Notes under the pieces: generated by a model | Seen by the model: the letters and a program-made list of their open reading frames with translations, nothing else | Databases searched by the model: none | Told to the model about the DNA's origin: nothing | Shown here: positions 35,951-45,054 of the stretch, in pieces | Layout: each line of letters begins with the position of its first letter | Position numbering within the stretch: the first letter of the stretch is position 1 | Position numbers and translations under genes: made by a program | Origin: an uncultured Clostridia bacterium | GTDB taxonomy: Bacteria; Bacillota; Clostridia; Oscillospirales; Oscillospiraceae | Assembly (NCBI GenBank): GCA_937893605.1 | Contig: CALBGG010000088.1 | Location: 1 to 64,000, forward strand | Direction of reading: 5' to 3' | DNA: 64,000 nt

Positions 35951-36984
35951 AAAACCTTAGGAGCATGCTCCCTGATGAAATAGAGCAGCTGCTTACGGAG
36001 CTCGGCGAGCCGAAATATCGCGCAAAGCAGGTATTCAAATGGCTCGGCAGAGGAATCGGCTCGATTGATGAGATGAGCGATATCCCGAAAGCTCTGCGAG
36101 AAAAGCTCAAAAGCGAATACACCGTTTATAAGCCGAAGGTACTCGGCAAGCAGGTATCGAAGATAGACGGCACGATAAAATATCTTTGGGAGCTTTACGA
36201 CGGAAATGCCGTCGAGACCGTTGTAATGAGCTATAAGCACGGAAACACAGTGTGCGTATCAACTCAGGTCGGCTGCCGCCAGGGCTGTGCATTCTGCGCC
36301 TCGACCATCGGCGGTCTTGTAAGATGCCTTGAGCCGAACGAGATACTTGAAGAGGTCATGTTCTCGCAGCTTGACTCGGGAAAGCCGATATCAAACATCG
36401 TCCTCATGGGCATCGGCGAGCCTCTCGATAATTTTGACAATGTCGTCAAATTCCTCGAGCTTGTAAATCACCCTGACGGCATGAATATCGGTATGCGGCA
36501 CATTTCGCTCTCTACCTGCGGAATAACAGAAAAGTTTGACAAACTGGCAGAGCTTAATTTACAATTGACATTATCGGTATCTCTGCATGCGCCCGATGAT
36601 GAGACCCGCTCAAAGATAATGCCGGCGAACCACGGCAGAGGGGTGGACGAGCTCATGGAGTGCTGCCGCCGTTATTACGAAAAAACCGGCCGCAGGATAT
36701 CGTTTGAGTATATAATGATCGACGGCGTGAACGACACGCAGTACCATGCAGAGCTTTTGTCCAAACGCGCAAGGTACGTCGGAGCGCATGTCAATCTAAT
36801 ACCTATGAACCACGTTGAGGAAAGCCGTTTTCAGCCATCGACTCAAGGACATATCAAGGCATTTGTCAAGATTTTGGAGGATAACGGCGTTAATGTAACG
36901 GTTCGGCGCAAGCTCGGCGGCGATGTTGAAGCCTCCTGCGGTCAGCTCCGCAGAAAAATGCAGAAGGGCAATCGGATAAAATGA
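35947..36984 (+). CDS. rlmN: 23S rRNA/tRNA (adenine-C2) methyltransferase
   Basis: 345 residues. The radical SAM cluster is C110, C114, C117 (C-x3-C-x2-C in GCRQGCAFCAS). GIGEPLDN, and the conserved cysteine in RRKLGGDVEASCGQL near the end match RlmN. It methylates A2503 of 23S rRNA and A37 of some tRNAs. It overlaps rsmB and the phosphatase gene by 4 bases each, so all three are coupled. Confidence 0.95.
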   Translation: MKNLRSMLPDEIEQLLTELGEPKYRAKQVFKWLGRGIGSIDEMSDIPKALREKLKSEYTVYKPKVLGKQVSKIDGTIKYLWELYDGNAVETVVMSYKHGNTVCVSTQVGCRQGCAFCASTIGGLVRCLEPNEILEEVMFSQLDSGKPISNIVLMGIGEPLDNFDNVVKFLELVNHPDGMNIGMRHISLSTCGITEKFDKLAELNLQLTLSVSLHAPDDETRSKIMPANHGRGVDELMECCRRYYEKTGRRISFEYIMIDGVNDTQYHAELLSKRARYVGAHVNLIPMNHVEESRFQPSTQGHIKAFVKILEDNGVNVTVRRKLGGDVEASCGQLRRKMQKGNRIK

Positions 36985-37718
36985 AAAGTTTCGGTATAAC
37001 TGACAAGGGTAAGGTCAGAAGCGAAAATCAGGACAGCTATATTATTGAAAATTGCGACAAGCGCAAATGCGTGATCGCAGTCATATGCGACGGTATGGGC
37101 GGTGCCAAGGCCGGCGACCTTGCAAGCAGGCTCTCAAGCAAGGAGTTTGTAAGCCGCGTGTATGAAAGCCTTGTCGCGCCGCGTCTAATAATGGGAAGCC
37201 ACGAAAAGCTTCTACGCGACAGCTGCGCCGACGCAAACGGCGTCGTCTATGAATATTCGCGCTTTGACGCGAACTACAGCGGCATGGGCACCACGCTCGT
37301 CGGCGGCATCATAACGCGGCGCAAGGCCTGCCTCGTCAACGTCGGAGACAGCAGGGCATACTATCTGTCAAAAGACGAAATAAGGCAGATAAGCCGCGAC
37401 CATTCGTATGTCGAGGAGCTTGTCGCCATGGGGGCGATAAGCCTGGAGGAAGCGGCGCATCATCCGAAGAAAAATATCATCACCCGCGCTCTCGGCGTCG
37501 ATGCGTCCGTAGAGCCTGATTATTTTGAATGCCCACTCCGTAAGGGAGACGGTATTCTGCTGTGCTCGGACGGTCTGAGCAACATGGTCAGCGATAAGGA
37601 GATACACGATCATTTCAGGGAAAACGCCCTGCCAAAGGACGTCTGCTCCAAGCTCATGGCGCTTGCGCTTGCGCGCGGAGCGAGAGACAATGTCTCTATC
37701 GTTTTAATTAAGACTTGA
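36981..37718 (+). CDS. prpC: PP2C family serine/threonine phosphatase
   Basis: 245 residues with all PP2C metal-binding motifs: GITDKGKVRSENQDS, ICDGMGGAKAGDLAS, NVGDSRAYYL and GARDNVSIVLI. In Firmicutes this enzyme (Stp1/PrpC) removes phosphates placed by the adjacent PASTA kinase. It is 17 bases ahead of the kinase start, matching the usual prpC-prkC order. The start overlaps the rlmN stop by 4 bases. Confidence 0.94.
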   Translation: MKSFGITDKGKVRSENQDSYIIENCDKRKCVIAVICDGMGGAKAGDLASRLSSKEFVSRVYESLVAPRLIMGSHEKLLRDSCADANGVVYEYSRFDANYSGMGTTLVGGIITRRKACLVNVGDSRAYYLSKDEIRQISRDHSYVEELVAMGAISLEEAAHHPKKNIITRALGVDASVEPDYFECPLRKGDGILLCSDGLSNMVSDKEIHDHFRENALPKDVCSKLMALALARGARDNVSIVLIKT

Positions 37719-37735
37719 TATAAAAAGGTGCTATT

Positions 37736-39424
37736 ATGGAAAACAGTACTGATAAATATATAGGCAGGATCCTTGATGACCGCTATGAGATCATCGAGCT
37801 TATAGGCTCTGGCGGCATGGCGAATGTGTATAAGGCTCTGTGCCACAGGCTTAACAGATATGACGCGGTCAAGATAATGCGCGACGAAACTGCCGCAAAT
37901 ACCGAGCTTCGCCGGCGTTTTCGAGCCGAGTCGCAGGCCGTAGCGATGCTTTCCCACCCGAACATTGTCTCTGTGTATGACGTAAGCCACAGTGACGATG
38001 TCGAGTATATCGTCATGGAGCTGATAGACGGCATAACGCTCAAGCAGTATTTGCAGAAGAAAAGCGTTCTTGAGCCCTCCGAGGTTTTGGATTTCAGCAT
38101 CCAGATTGCAAAAGCTCTCGAGCATGCTCACAGCAAGGGCATCATCCACCGCGATATAAAGCCTCAGAATATTATGCTGCTCAAGGACGGCATGATCAAG
38201 GTCGCAGACTTCGGCATTGCCTCTCTTGAAAGCGATATCGAAGAGAACAACGGCGAGACCGTCGGCTCCGTACACTACATTGCGCCCGAGCAGGCGCGCG
38301 GTCAGGCTCCCGATGCGCGAAGCGACATATACTCACTCGGCATCGTTATGTACGAAATGCTCACCGGCAAGCTGCCGTATATCGGCACTTCCGATGTTGA
38401 GGTCGCCGTAAAGCACATGAACACCGATCCTGTAAGCCCACGAGAACTGGTTCCCGATATTCCCGAGGAGCTTGAGCGCATATGCCTCAAGGCAATGAAC
38501 TCCGATATAGATAAACGCTATCAAACCGCAAGCGAGCTGCTTACAGACCTTGAGCAATACAAGGCTCAAAGCCTTGCCGCTCATGTGCTTGAGGATTCCG
38601 AGGCAGTGCTCATAGACAGCGACGAGCAGCCGCCGCGCAGGAATAAAAGCCGGCGCAGCCGTAAGATAGCTCTCAGCTCAGGCATACTTGCTGTTCTGCT
38701 GTTTGTCATAATAGGCTTTGTTTTCTTAAACGGATATTTTCTCAAGGACTTGTTTTCAGACCCTGTAAAGGTCAAAGTAGATAATTTCGTCGGCCGTTAC
38801 TATGAAGATGTAATAAATGATAAAGACTACAAGAAGGTCTATGACTTCAAGGTAACCTTCAAGGTAGACCTTGACCACGAATACGGAATAATCCTTTCGC
38901 AGGATCCGGAAGCCGGTCGCAGCAAATCCGTAAACGATAAAAACAGCAAAATCGTTGTCGAGCTAGTCTGCGCCGCGGAAACCGTTGACGATCAGAAACG
39001 GCTGCTCCGAGTTCCGGATATCGTAAACCGCGAAAGGGAAGAGGCCATAAGCATGATCCAGGACGCGGGCTTTACTTACGTGATCGAACAGGCTCCGTCG
39101 GACAGCATAACGAAGGGCTATGTTATAAGCACCGATCCCGTTGCCGGTGCTGCCGCCGATGAGGGCTCTGAGGTAAAGATCATCATAAGCACAGGACCCG
39201 AAGCGGTAATGACTAAGGTGCCTCAGCTCAAGGGACTGTCCAAGCAGGCCGCAATCGAAAAAATCGAAAGCAGCAATCTCAGCATAGGAAATATCTCAAC
39301 GGCGGACAGTGACCTCGACGCGGGAACGGTCATAGATCAGAACGTTGCTGCGGGAACTCAGGTCGAGGAGCATACGAAGATATCCATAACAATATCCTCC
39401 GGCCCGTCGGGAAGCGGTAGCTGA
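37736..39424 (+). CDS. prkC: PASTA-domain serine/threonine protein kinase (PrkC/PknB)
   Basis: 562 residues. The kinase domain (about 17-285) has G-rich loop GSGGMANV (24-31), invariant K46, HRD at 138-140 and DFG at 158-160, and an activation segment ending TVGSVHYIAPEQ. A basic stretch precedes one membrane helix (about 310-330), followed by three extracellular PASTA repeats (about 340-420, 421-488, 490-562) that bind muropeptides. It senses cell-wall fragments and, in relatives, acts in spore germination. The stop is directly joined to rsgA. Confidence 0.96.
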   Translation: MENSTDKYIGRILDDRYEIIELIGSGGMANVYKALCHRLNRYDAVKIMRDETAANTELRRRFRAESQAVAMLSHPNIVSVYDVSHSDDVEYIVMELIDGITLKQYLQKKSVLEPSEVLDFSIQIAKALEHAHSKGIIHRDIKPQNIMLLKDGMIKVADFGIASLESDIEENNGETVGSVHYIAPEQARGQAPDARSDIYSLGIVMYEMLTGKLPYIGTSDVEVAVKHMNTDPVSPRELVPDIPEELERICLKAMNSDIDKRYQTASELLTDLEQYKAQSLAAHVLEDSEAVLIDSDEQPPRRNKSRRSRKIALSSGILAVLLFVIIGFVFLNGYFLKDLFSDPVKVKVDNFVGRYYEDVINDKDYKKVYDFKVTFKVDLDHEYGIILSQDPEAGRSKSVNDKNSKIVVELVCAAETVDDQKRLLRVPDIVNREREEAISMIQDAGFTYVIEQAPSDSITKGYVISTDPVAGAAADEGSEVKIIISTGPEAVMTKVPQLKGLSKQAAIEKIESSNLSIGNISTADSDLDAGTVIDQNVAAGTQVEEHTKISITISSGPSGSGS

Positions 39425-40300
39425 ATGGACGGAACAATAATCAAGGCGCTCAGCGGCTTTTATTATATTGATTCCGGCAGCGGCGTATATGAATGCCGCG
39501 CTAGGGGGAAATTCCGCCTTGACGGCACGTCGCCCATGGTCGGCGACAGAGTGAGTTTCGATGCGGACGGTTCAAAAGGCTATGTCACAGCTGTATACGA
39601 GCGCAAAAACTTTTTTATTCGACCTTCAGTAGCCAATATTGACGCGCTTGTATTCATCGCGGCAAACACAAATCCAGTGACGGATCCGTTCTTAATAGAC
39701 AGAGTGTCCGTTATAACCGAGGAAGCCGGTTGTGAGCTTATAGTATGCATAAATAAAGCCGACATTGACCCCGCCGACGAGCTGTTTAATATCTATTCTG
39801 CCTCGGGCTTTGAGACGTACAGAGTCAGCGCCGAGACCGGAGAGGGCATAGAGAAGCTTAAAAACGCGCTCAAGGGCAAAATATGCGCGTTCACCGGTAA
39901 CTCCGGCGTGGGAAAATCGAGCATATTAAACGCCATGCTCCCGCAGCTGCGTCTTAAGGTTGGCGAGGTAAGCGAAAAGCTCGGTCGAGGCAGACATACG
40001 ACGCGCCATGTTGAGCTGTTTGATGCCGGCGATGATACATATATCGCGGACACGCCGGGCTTTGCATCGTTTGAGATCGAAATGATGCAGACTATTGATA
40101 AGTCGGAGCTTCAATATGACTTCCGCGATTTTAAAGACTATATCGGCTCATGCCGCTTTGCCGATTGCGCTCATCTTAAAGAGCCGGGCTGTGCAGTTAC
40201 GGCCGCCGTTAAAGAAGGGCGCATACAAAAAAGCCGATATGATTCATACGCTAGGCTCTATGAGCTTGCGGCAAAGAACAGGTTTTGGGAAAATAAATAG
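39425..40300 (+). CDS. rsgA: Ribosome small-subunit-dependent GTPase RsgA
   Basis: 291 residues. The OB domain (MDGTIIKALSGFYYID) precedes a circularly permuted GTPase: G4 NKAD appears before G1 GNSGVGKSS and G3 DTPGF. C-terminal zinc-binding residues lie in CRFADCAHLKEPGC. RsgA matures 30S subunits. The ATG directly follows the prkC TGA. In many Firmicutes rpe follows rsgA; here rpe is found 17.8 kb away. Confidence 0.95.
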   Translation: MDGTIIKALSGFYYIDSGSGVYECRARGKFRLDGTSPMVGDRVSFDADGSKGYVTAVYERKNFFIRPSVANIDALVFIAANTNPVTDPFLIDRVSVITEEAGCELIVCINKADIDPADELFNIYSASGFETYRVSAETGEGIEKLKNALKGKICAFTGNSGVGKSSILNAMLPQLRLKVGEVSEKLGRGRHTTRHVELFDAGDDTYIADTPGFASFEIEMMQTIDKSELQYDFRDFKDYIGSCRFADCAHLKEPGCAVTAAVKEGRIQKSRYDSYARLYELAAKNRFWENK

Positions 40301-40309
40301 AATATAACG

Positions 40310-40363
40310 ACCGTCTCCGGCATACGTTTTATAAAAAACGCGTGTGCTGGGGGCGGTTTTTTT
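40310..40363 (+). terminator. Long terminator hairpin after rsgA
   Basis: A 17-bp stem (40310-40326 with 40341-40357) is fully paired, with several G-U pairs, around a 14-base A+T-rich loop, and runs into seven T (40357-40363). The loop can extend the stem with CGTTTT/AAAACG. It overlaps the start of the small membrane ORF. Confidence 0.85.
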
Positions 40364-40514
40364 GCGTAAAGGTCCGTGTGCGTTATTCGCCGTTATTGCA
40401 ATAGTTTCGGGCATTATCATAATCCTTTCTCTCATACTTCCGACGCAGTTTTGGTGGTTCATGCTGGCTGCGGCTCTAATATGTCTCGGGGTCTGGCTCA
40501 TTCGCTGTCATTAA
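40362..40514 (+). CDS. Short membrane protein of unknown function
   Basis: A 50-residue reading frame beginning at TTG 40362, with no homologue I can name. It has two hydrophobic segments: about residues 6-25 (ending I-I-I-I-L-S-L) and about 34-46 after a conserved-looking TQFWWFM, with charged ends. GGGGG at 40349-40353 could be its ribosome site, but that lies in the terminator stem at 40310-40363. The reading frame and codon use fit a real protein, but no promoter of its own is seen, so expression is uncertain; it may need read-through. Confidence 0.5.
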   Translation: MRKGPCALFAVIAIVSGIIIILSLILPTQFWWFMLAAALICLGVWLIRCH

Positions 40515-40536
40515 GCCGGATACGGCGGCATAGTAT
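40507..40536 (+). promoter_or_regulatory. Sigma-E-like promoter ahead of the sipL-spoIIIA operon
   Basis: GTCATTAA at 40507-40514 and CATAGTAT at 40529-40536 are 14 bases apart, resembling the mother-cell sigma-E consensus (GKMATATT, 13-15 bases, CATACANT) at 5 of 8 and 6 of 8 positions. It lies 28 bases ahead of the sipL-like ATG. Sigma-E drives spoIIIA and sipL in studied species, which supports the inference. There is no convincing sigma-A promoter here. Confidence 0.5.
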
Positions 40537-40564
40537 GTACAAAGCAAGTTTAAGGAGAAATGCA

Positions 40565-42037
40565 ATGAAGATCGAACTTAAAAGCAAGCAGGGCAGCGTC
40601 TATAAAAGACTGTGCAGCTCCGCTTCCGAGGCGCACAGCGACACAGAGCTCATAGTTCCGGACACGCTGGAGGATATACTCCGCATCCTGTGCTGTCGCC
40701 GGCAGTGCAGAATACGCGAAAAAACCGTAAGCCAGGACACAGTATTCGTAAGCGGTGAGATAGACATCACTGTCATGTACATCCCCGAAACGGGGGATGG
40801 TGTTCGCGTTGTCGGAACAACAACCGCGTTTGAATTGAGCTTTGACGCTCCGGGAGCGGACAGCACGAGCCTTGCCGTTACAAAGCTTCTGTCACTTTCC
40901 GCTGATGCCAAGGCGGTCAATCCTCGGAAAATATCTATAAGTGCAAACGTTTTTATGGAGCAATGCTGCTATAAATATGTCGACGTTTGCTGGACGCAGC
41001 CGCCTGCCGAGGCGCGGGATAAGCTGTTTTTCAAAACGCAGGAGCTCAAATGCAGGAGCATAGAGCTCGTTTCCGAAAAAACGCTGAGCATCGAGGATGA
41101 GCTCGACCTGCCGGAGGAGCTTCACGGCGGCGACTTTGTCACGGCATTCAGCAGCATAAAGCTTGGCGGCAGCGAGGTCGTGGGTACAAAGCTCATTGTA
41201 AAGGGAACAGCGGAAATAGAGGCCTTGTATCTTGTGTCGGGTATGCCCCGGCAGGCAAGCTTCTCGCTTCCGTTTTCTCAGCTGTTTGAGCTTACTGACA
41301 GCTGCACGCAGCCTGAGGTATCTGCATTCGCAATGGTTACCGGACAGTATTTCGAGGCATTTGACAAAAAGCTTTCGGCGGATATCCGCGCCGCAATACA
41401 GATAGTGTGCAATCAGGAGCGAAGCATCAGATACATAAGCGATGCATATTCCTGCAAAAAGCAGCTCGGCCTTACACGGAGCGAGCTGCGATGCCTTACG
41501 AAAGTCGAGCAGGACTCGCAGACTCGGAGCGTACGCCTGTCATACAATTCAGACTACGGCGCCGAGGAGATTCTTTTTTCATCGGCGTGTGCAGCTTGCG
41601 CGGAGATGGGCGAAAAAAATGTGCTCATTCCCGTTACTGCTGATGTCATATATAAAGACCGAGATGGAGAGCTAAGGGCCTGCCGTATAAGAGGTAAGAC
41701 GCAGTTTGAGCTAAACTCTGATCACAGACCCAACGAGGCGTACGTCACAAGTGTATCCGTAAGCGCCTCCGCCGTCGGAGACGGTGTAAATGCCGATATA
41801 TCAGTAACGCTTGCGATGAAATATCTCAGCTATGACAGTGTCTTCATGATAAGCGAGGTCGACGAAACAGAGCTGGACCGCGAAAAATCGGATGCTGCCT
41901 TATATATGTGCCGCTGTTCGGACGGAGATCTTTGGAGCCTTGCGAAAAAATACGGCTCGGATGTTGAGCTCATAAAGCTGATAAATGAAATTGACGGCAC
42001 ACCCGATGGACGCCTGCTCCTTATACCGGTGATATAA
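40565..42037 (+). CDS. SipL-like spore-morphogenesis protein (DUF3794/SPOCS repeats and LysM)
   Basis: 490 residues. The central region is built of repeated DUF3794/SPOCS-type segments, with phrases such as VFVSGEIDITVMYIPE and LIVKGTAEIEALYL. The C-terminal LysM domain reads CRCSDGDLWSLAKKYGSD...LINEID. In Clostridioides difficile SipL has the same architecture and tethers SpoIVA to the forespore. AAGGAGAA (40551-40558) fixes ATG 40565. It ends 2 bases before spoIIIAA, suggesting one operon. Confidence 0.85.
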   Translation: MKIELKSKQGSVYKRLCSSASEAHSDTELIVPDTLEDILRILCCRRQCRIREKTVSQDTVFVSGEIDITVMYIPETGDGVRVVGTTTAFELSFDAPGADSTSLAVTKLLSLSADAKAVNPRKISISANVFMEQCCYKYVDVCWTQPPAEARDKLFFKTQELKCRSIELVSEKTLSIEDELDLPEELHGGDFVTAFSSIKLGGSEVVGTKLIVKGTAEIEALYLVSGMPRQASFSLPFSQLFELTDSCTQPEVSAFAMVTGQYFEAFDKKLSADIRAAIQIVCNQERSIRYISDAYSCKKQLGLTRSELRCLTKVEQDSQTRSVRLSYNSDYGAEEILFSSACAACAEMGEKNVLIPVTADVIYKDRDGELRACRIRGKTQFELNSDHRPNEAYVTSVSVSASAVGDGVNADISVTLAMKYLSYDSVFMISEVDETELDREKSDAALYMCRCSDGDLWSLAKKYGSDVELIKLINEIDGTPDGRLLLIPVI

Positions 42038-42039
42038 AA

Positions 42040-42906
42040 ATGATGAATGCGTATGATGAAGCCGTGAGACTGCTGCCGGCAAAAACGGCTGCAGCTCTCG
42101 GCAAAGAGCCTAGTTTCGCCGAGGAATTCCGGCTTCGGACAGGCTGTGCTCCAACAGCTCTTGTAGGAGGCACGGAGCTGCCAATATCGGATGCCGCAGT
42201 CACACAGGACGACATTGCCTGCGTAATAGAAAAGGCGACTCGCGCCTCTGTCCACGCTGTTCAGCATGACATGGTCAAGGGCTTTATAAGCTGTGGATTC
42301 GGACTTCGTCTCGGGGTATGCGGCACAGGTATAATATCTGGCGGCGCAGTAGTCGGGCTTCGCGATTTCAGCTCAGTGTCGATCCGCATACCGCATGAAG
42401 TGCACTGCTGCGGCGGAGAAGCCGCAAAAGCACTCCGTGACAGCCGAGATAATACGCTTATCGTCTCTCCGCCCGGCGGAGGCAAAACGACGCTTCTTCG
42501 TGAGCTGATACGCTCTATGTCCGTCTCGGGCACAAGAGTTGCCGTTGCCGATGAGCGCGGTGAGCTGGCAGCAGTGTATCGCGGTGCGCCTCAATTTGAT
42601 ATAGGACCAATGACAGATGTGATGTCGGATGTGCCTAAGTCCGAGGCCGTTATGATGCTGCTGCGTGCAATGAACCCACAGGTCATAGCTATGGACGAAA
42701 TATCGTCTCCAGCCGATTGCTCGGCGGCAGCTTCTGCTATAGGCTGCGGAGTACGCGTTATCGCTTCGGCGCACGCGGAGTCTGTCAATGAACTGAAAAA
42801 ACGTGCTGTGTATCGCGGGCTCATTGAATCGGGAGCCTTCACCGCCGCTGTCATAATTGAAAACAGGGGCGGTGAACGCAGCTACAGATGGGAGAGCCTG
42901 CAATGA
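42040..42906 (+). CDS. spoIIIAA: Stage III sporulation protein AA (ATPase)
   Basis: 288 residues. Secretion-type ATPase of the SpoIIIA-SpoIIQ channel between mother cell and forespore. Walker A is SPPGGGKTT (143-151), and AVADERGELAAV and VIAMDEIS contribute the acidic residues. It starts at ATG 42040 or 42043, with no strong ribosome site, so it is probably coupled to the gene before. It opens the spoIIIAA-AH series in canonical order. Confidence 0.95.
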   Translation: MMNAYDEAVRLLPAKTAAALGKEPSFAEEFRLRTGCAPTALVGGTELPISDAAVTQDDIACVIEKATRASVHAVQHDMVKGFISCGFGLRLGVCGTGIISGGAVVGLRDFSSVSIRIPHEVHCCGGEAAKALRDSRDNTLIVSPPGGGKTTLLRELIRSMSVSGTRVAVADERGELAAVYRGAPQFDIGPMTDVMSDVPKSEAVMMLLRAMNPQVIAMDEISSPADCSAAASAIGCGVRVIASAHAESVNELKKRAVYRGLIESGAFTAAVIIENRGGERSYRWESLQ

Positions 42907-43412
42907 ACCTTATCGGCACGATTCTAATAATGCTGGGCTGCACAGCTGCTGGCATTATGAAAGCGCACAGTCTCTGCGAGCTGGACAAGACATACGGCAT
43001 GCTTATTTCTGTGCTGATGCTCATGAAAAGCGAGATATCCTCACGCGCATCCGCCCTTGATGATGTTCTCAATGTTGTATCGGGCATGGCCACCGGCAAT
43101 ACGGCGTGTTTTATTGAAGCGGTGATCGGCGATTTCTCAAAGCTCGGCGATAAAACGTTTTGTACAATTTGGTCAAGCGCGGCGGAAAGCTGCCTGCAAT
43201 GTATATCACAGCGCTCACTGTCGGCTCTCAAAGCTCTCGGCGGCAGTCTGGGTAGATACGAAAGTTCCATGCAATGCGCAGCGCTCGACCGCTGCATTGC
43301 CGAGATATCGGCAGAGCAGAATATCCTTCGTGAAACGTTCGGTGCAAACAAAAGAATGTATATCGGCATAGGCGGAGCCGTGGGGCTTATCACCGCCATC
43401 GTGCTGATCTGA
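42903..43412 (+). CDS. spoIIIAB: Stage III sporulation protein AB
   Basis: 169 residues. N-terminal hydrophobic segment and C-terminal hydrophobic tail (YIGIGGAVGLITAIVLI) flank a soluble GspF-like helical domain. It is related to a type-II-secretion platform protein. ATG 42903 overlaps the spoIIIAA stop by 4 bases. It is followed 9 bases later by spoIIIAC. Confidence 0.9.
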   Translation: MNLIGTILIMLGCTAAGIMKAHSLCELDKTYGMLISVLMLMKSEISSRASALDDVLNVVSGMATGNTACFIEAVIGDFSKLGDKTFCTIWSSAAESCLQCISQRSLSALKALGGSLGRYESSMQCAALDRCIAEISAEQNILRETFGANKRMYIGIGGAVGLITAIVLI

Positions 43413-43421
43413 GGAGGAACA

Positions 43422-43616
43422 ATGGAAGTTGAGCTCATATTCAAAATAGCGGCAGTCGGCATACTCGTTGCCGTACTTAACATATTGCTGTCACGCTCGG
43501 GGAGGGACGAGCAGGCGCTTATGACAACAATTGCTGCACTGGTAGTCGTGCTCATTGTTGTGGTGCAGAAGATCAGCGAGCTTTTCGTGCTCATAAAAGA
43601 CCTGTTTCAGCTCTGA
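43422..43616 (+). CDS. spoIIIAC: Stage III sporulation protein AC
   Basis: 64 residues, two membrane helices, ending F-Q-L. SpoIIIAC is a small membrane component of the channel. GAGGAGG (43411-43417) is its ribosome site. It shares the last base of its stop with the start of spoIIIAD. Confidence 0.93.
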   Translation: MEVELIFKIAAVGILVAVLNILLSRSGRDEQALMTTIAALVVVLIVVVQKISELFVLIKDLFQL

Positions 43617-44002
43617 TGGAGATAGTGATAAAGGCCGCGGCGATAGCAATAATCTCGGCGCTGTGCATTCTGCTTATTAAAAAGAGTAATCAGGAGCTCG
43701 GACTTTCAGCCGCGCTTGCGGCCGCTGCAGTAATCTGCTTTACGTCAGTGCAGCTGTTTGAGAGCATATTGGAGCTCGTGCGATACGCCATATCGCAAAC
43801 CGGGCTCAGTTCCGCGTTGTTTCTCCCGATAATTAAATGCGTAGGAATAGCAGTTATCGTCAAGATAACCGCAGGCCTGTGCAAGGACGCGGGACAGAGC
43901 GGAATAGCCTCGGCTGTTGAAATGCTCGGATCCGCCGCAGCACTGTTTACGGCGCTTCCCTTAATAAGCTCACTTTTAGAGACGATCGGCGGACTGATAT
44001 GA
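43616..44002 (+). CDS. spoIIIAD: Stage III sporulation protein AD
   Basis: 128 residues with three to four membrane segments. Start and end fit SpoIIIAD (ILLIKKSNQELGL, then FLPIIKCVGIAVIVKITAGLCKD). It overlaps spoIIIAC by one base and spoIIIAE by 4. Part of the channel membrane assembly. Confidence 0.93.
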   Translation: MEIVIKAAAIAIISALCILLIKKSNQELGLSAALAAAAVICFTSVQLFESILELVRYAISQTGLSSALFLPIIKCVGIAVIVKITAGLCKDAGQSGIASAVEMLGSAAALFTALPLISSLLETIGGLI

Positions 44003-45054
44003 AAAAGCTTATATTTATCCTTATATTCTCGATACTGCTTATAACGCCGTGCTATGCGGTACCCTATGACGATACGCAGCTGCACGATTCGCTCCCAGAC
44101 TACGCCAACGAGCTCGTCGGAGATACCGCGCAATCACCGCAGGACGGGCTGTCAAGGCTCGTACATGCGTTCACCGAGGCTGTTTCGGGCGGAGCCGGCG
44201 GCGTTATAAAACGAGCTGTAGGCATAATTGCCGTAGCTATGATATGTGCCGTGCTCACCGTGTTCTGCGACGATGCACCCGAATATGTAACACTCGGAGG
44301 ATGCGCGGCAATAGCAATAATAAGCGTTGCTGATGTAAACTCCTTCATATCATCGGGCTCGGAGGTTATAACGACGCTGTCCGGCTTTTCAAAAACGCTT
44401 CTGCCGGCAATGTGCGCCGCCTCTGCCGCCTGCGGTACGCTTTCATCGGCTACGGTCAAATACGCGGCATCCGTTCTGTTTATGGACTCATTTGTCACCG
44501 TTGCGCAGAGCTTTATACTCCCGCTTATCAATGCATATCTTGCCGTAAGCATAGCGGCATCATCCTTCGGCAGTAAAAGCCTCGGAGGTATATCCTCTCT
44601 GCTAAAGCGCGTCAGCACATTTTTAATGACAGCGATAGCTATCGGTTTCACGGCATACATAGGTATAAGCTCGATTGTTGCCTCCGGCGGCGACGCAGTA
44701 GCTTCAAAACTCGCAAAAACCGCAATATCTACGGCGCTGCCCGTTGTCGGAAGTATAATCTCCGATGCGGCGTCCACGGTCGTTGCCGGAGCGGAGGCCA
44801 TGCGCAATGCTGTCGGCGTATTCGGCATGCTCGCGCTTCTTGCCGTGTGCGTTTCGCCGTTTGCCGTTATGGCGATAAACTATCTCGGGTATAAGCTTGC
44901 GGCAGCGGCAGTGAGAGCCTTCGGCTGCAAAAAGCTTGCCTCGCTGACCGACTGCATCGGCTCTGCCATAGGCATGATCCTCGGCCTTGCCGGTTGCTGT
45001 TCTATAATTCTGTTCGTATCCATGGCAATATCAATAAAGGCGGTGGGAGGATAA
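43999..45054 (+). CDS. spoIIIAE: Stage III sporulation protein AE
   Basis: 351 residues: a signal-like N-terminus (KLIFILIFSILLITPCYA), then multiple membrane segments and the motif AFGCKKLASLTDCIGSAIG near the end. It is the largest polytopic member of the channel. Its stop overlaps the next gene's ATG. Length is slightly below that of Bacillus SpoIIIAE, within the clostridial range. Confidence 0.93.
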   Translation: MKKLIFILIFSILLITPCYAVPYDDTQLHDSLPDYANELVGDTAQSPQDGLSRLVHAFTEAVSGGAGGVIKRAVGIIAVAMICAVLTVFCDDAPEYVTLGGCAAIAIISVADVNSFISSGSEVITTLSGFSKTLLPAMCAASAACGTLSSATVKYAASVLFMDSFVTVAQSFILPLINAYLAVSIAASSFGSKSLGGISSLLKRVSTFLMTAIAIGFTAYIGISSIVASGGDAVASKLAKTAISTALPVVGSIISDAASTVVAGAEAMRNAVGVFGMLALLAVCVSPFAVMAINYLGYKLAAAAVRAFGCKKLASLTDCIGSAIGMILGLAGCCSIILFVSMAISIKAVGG

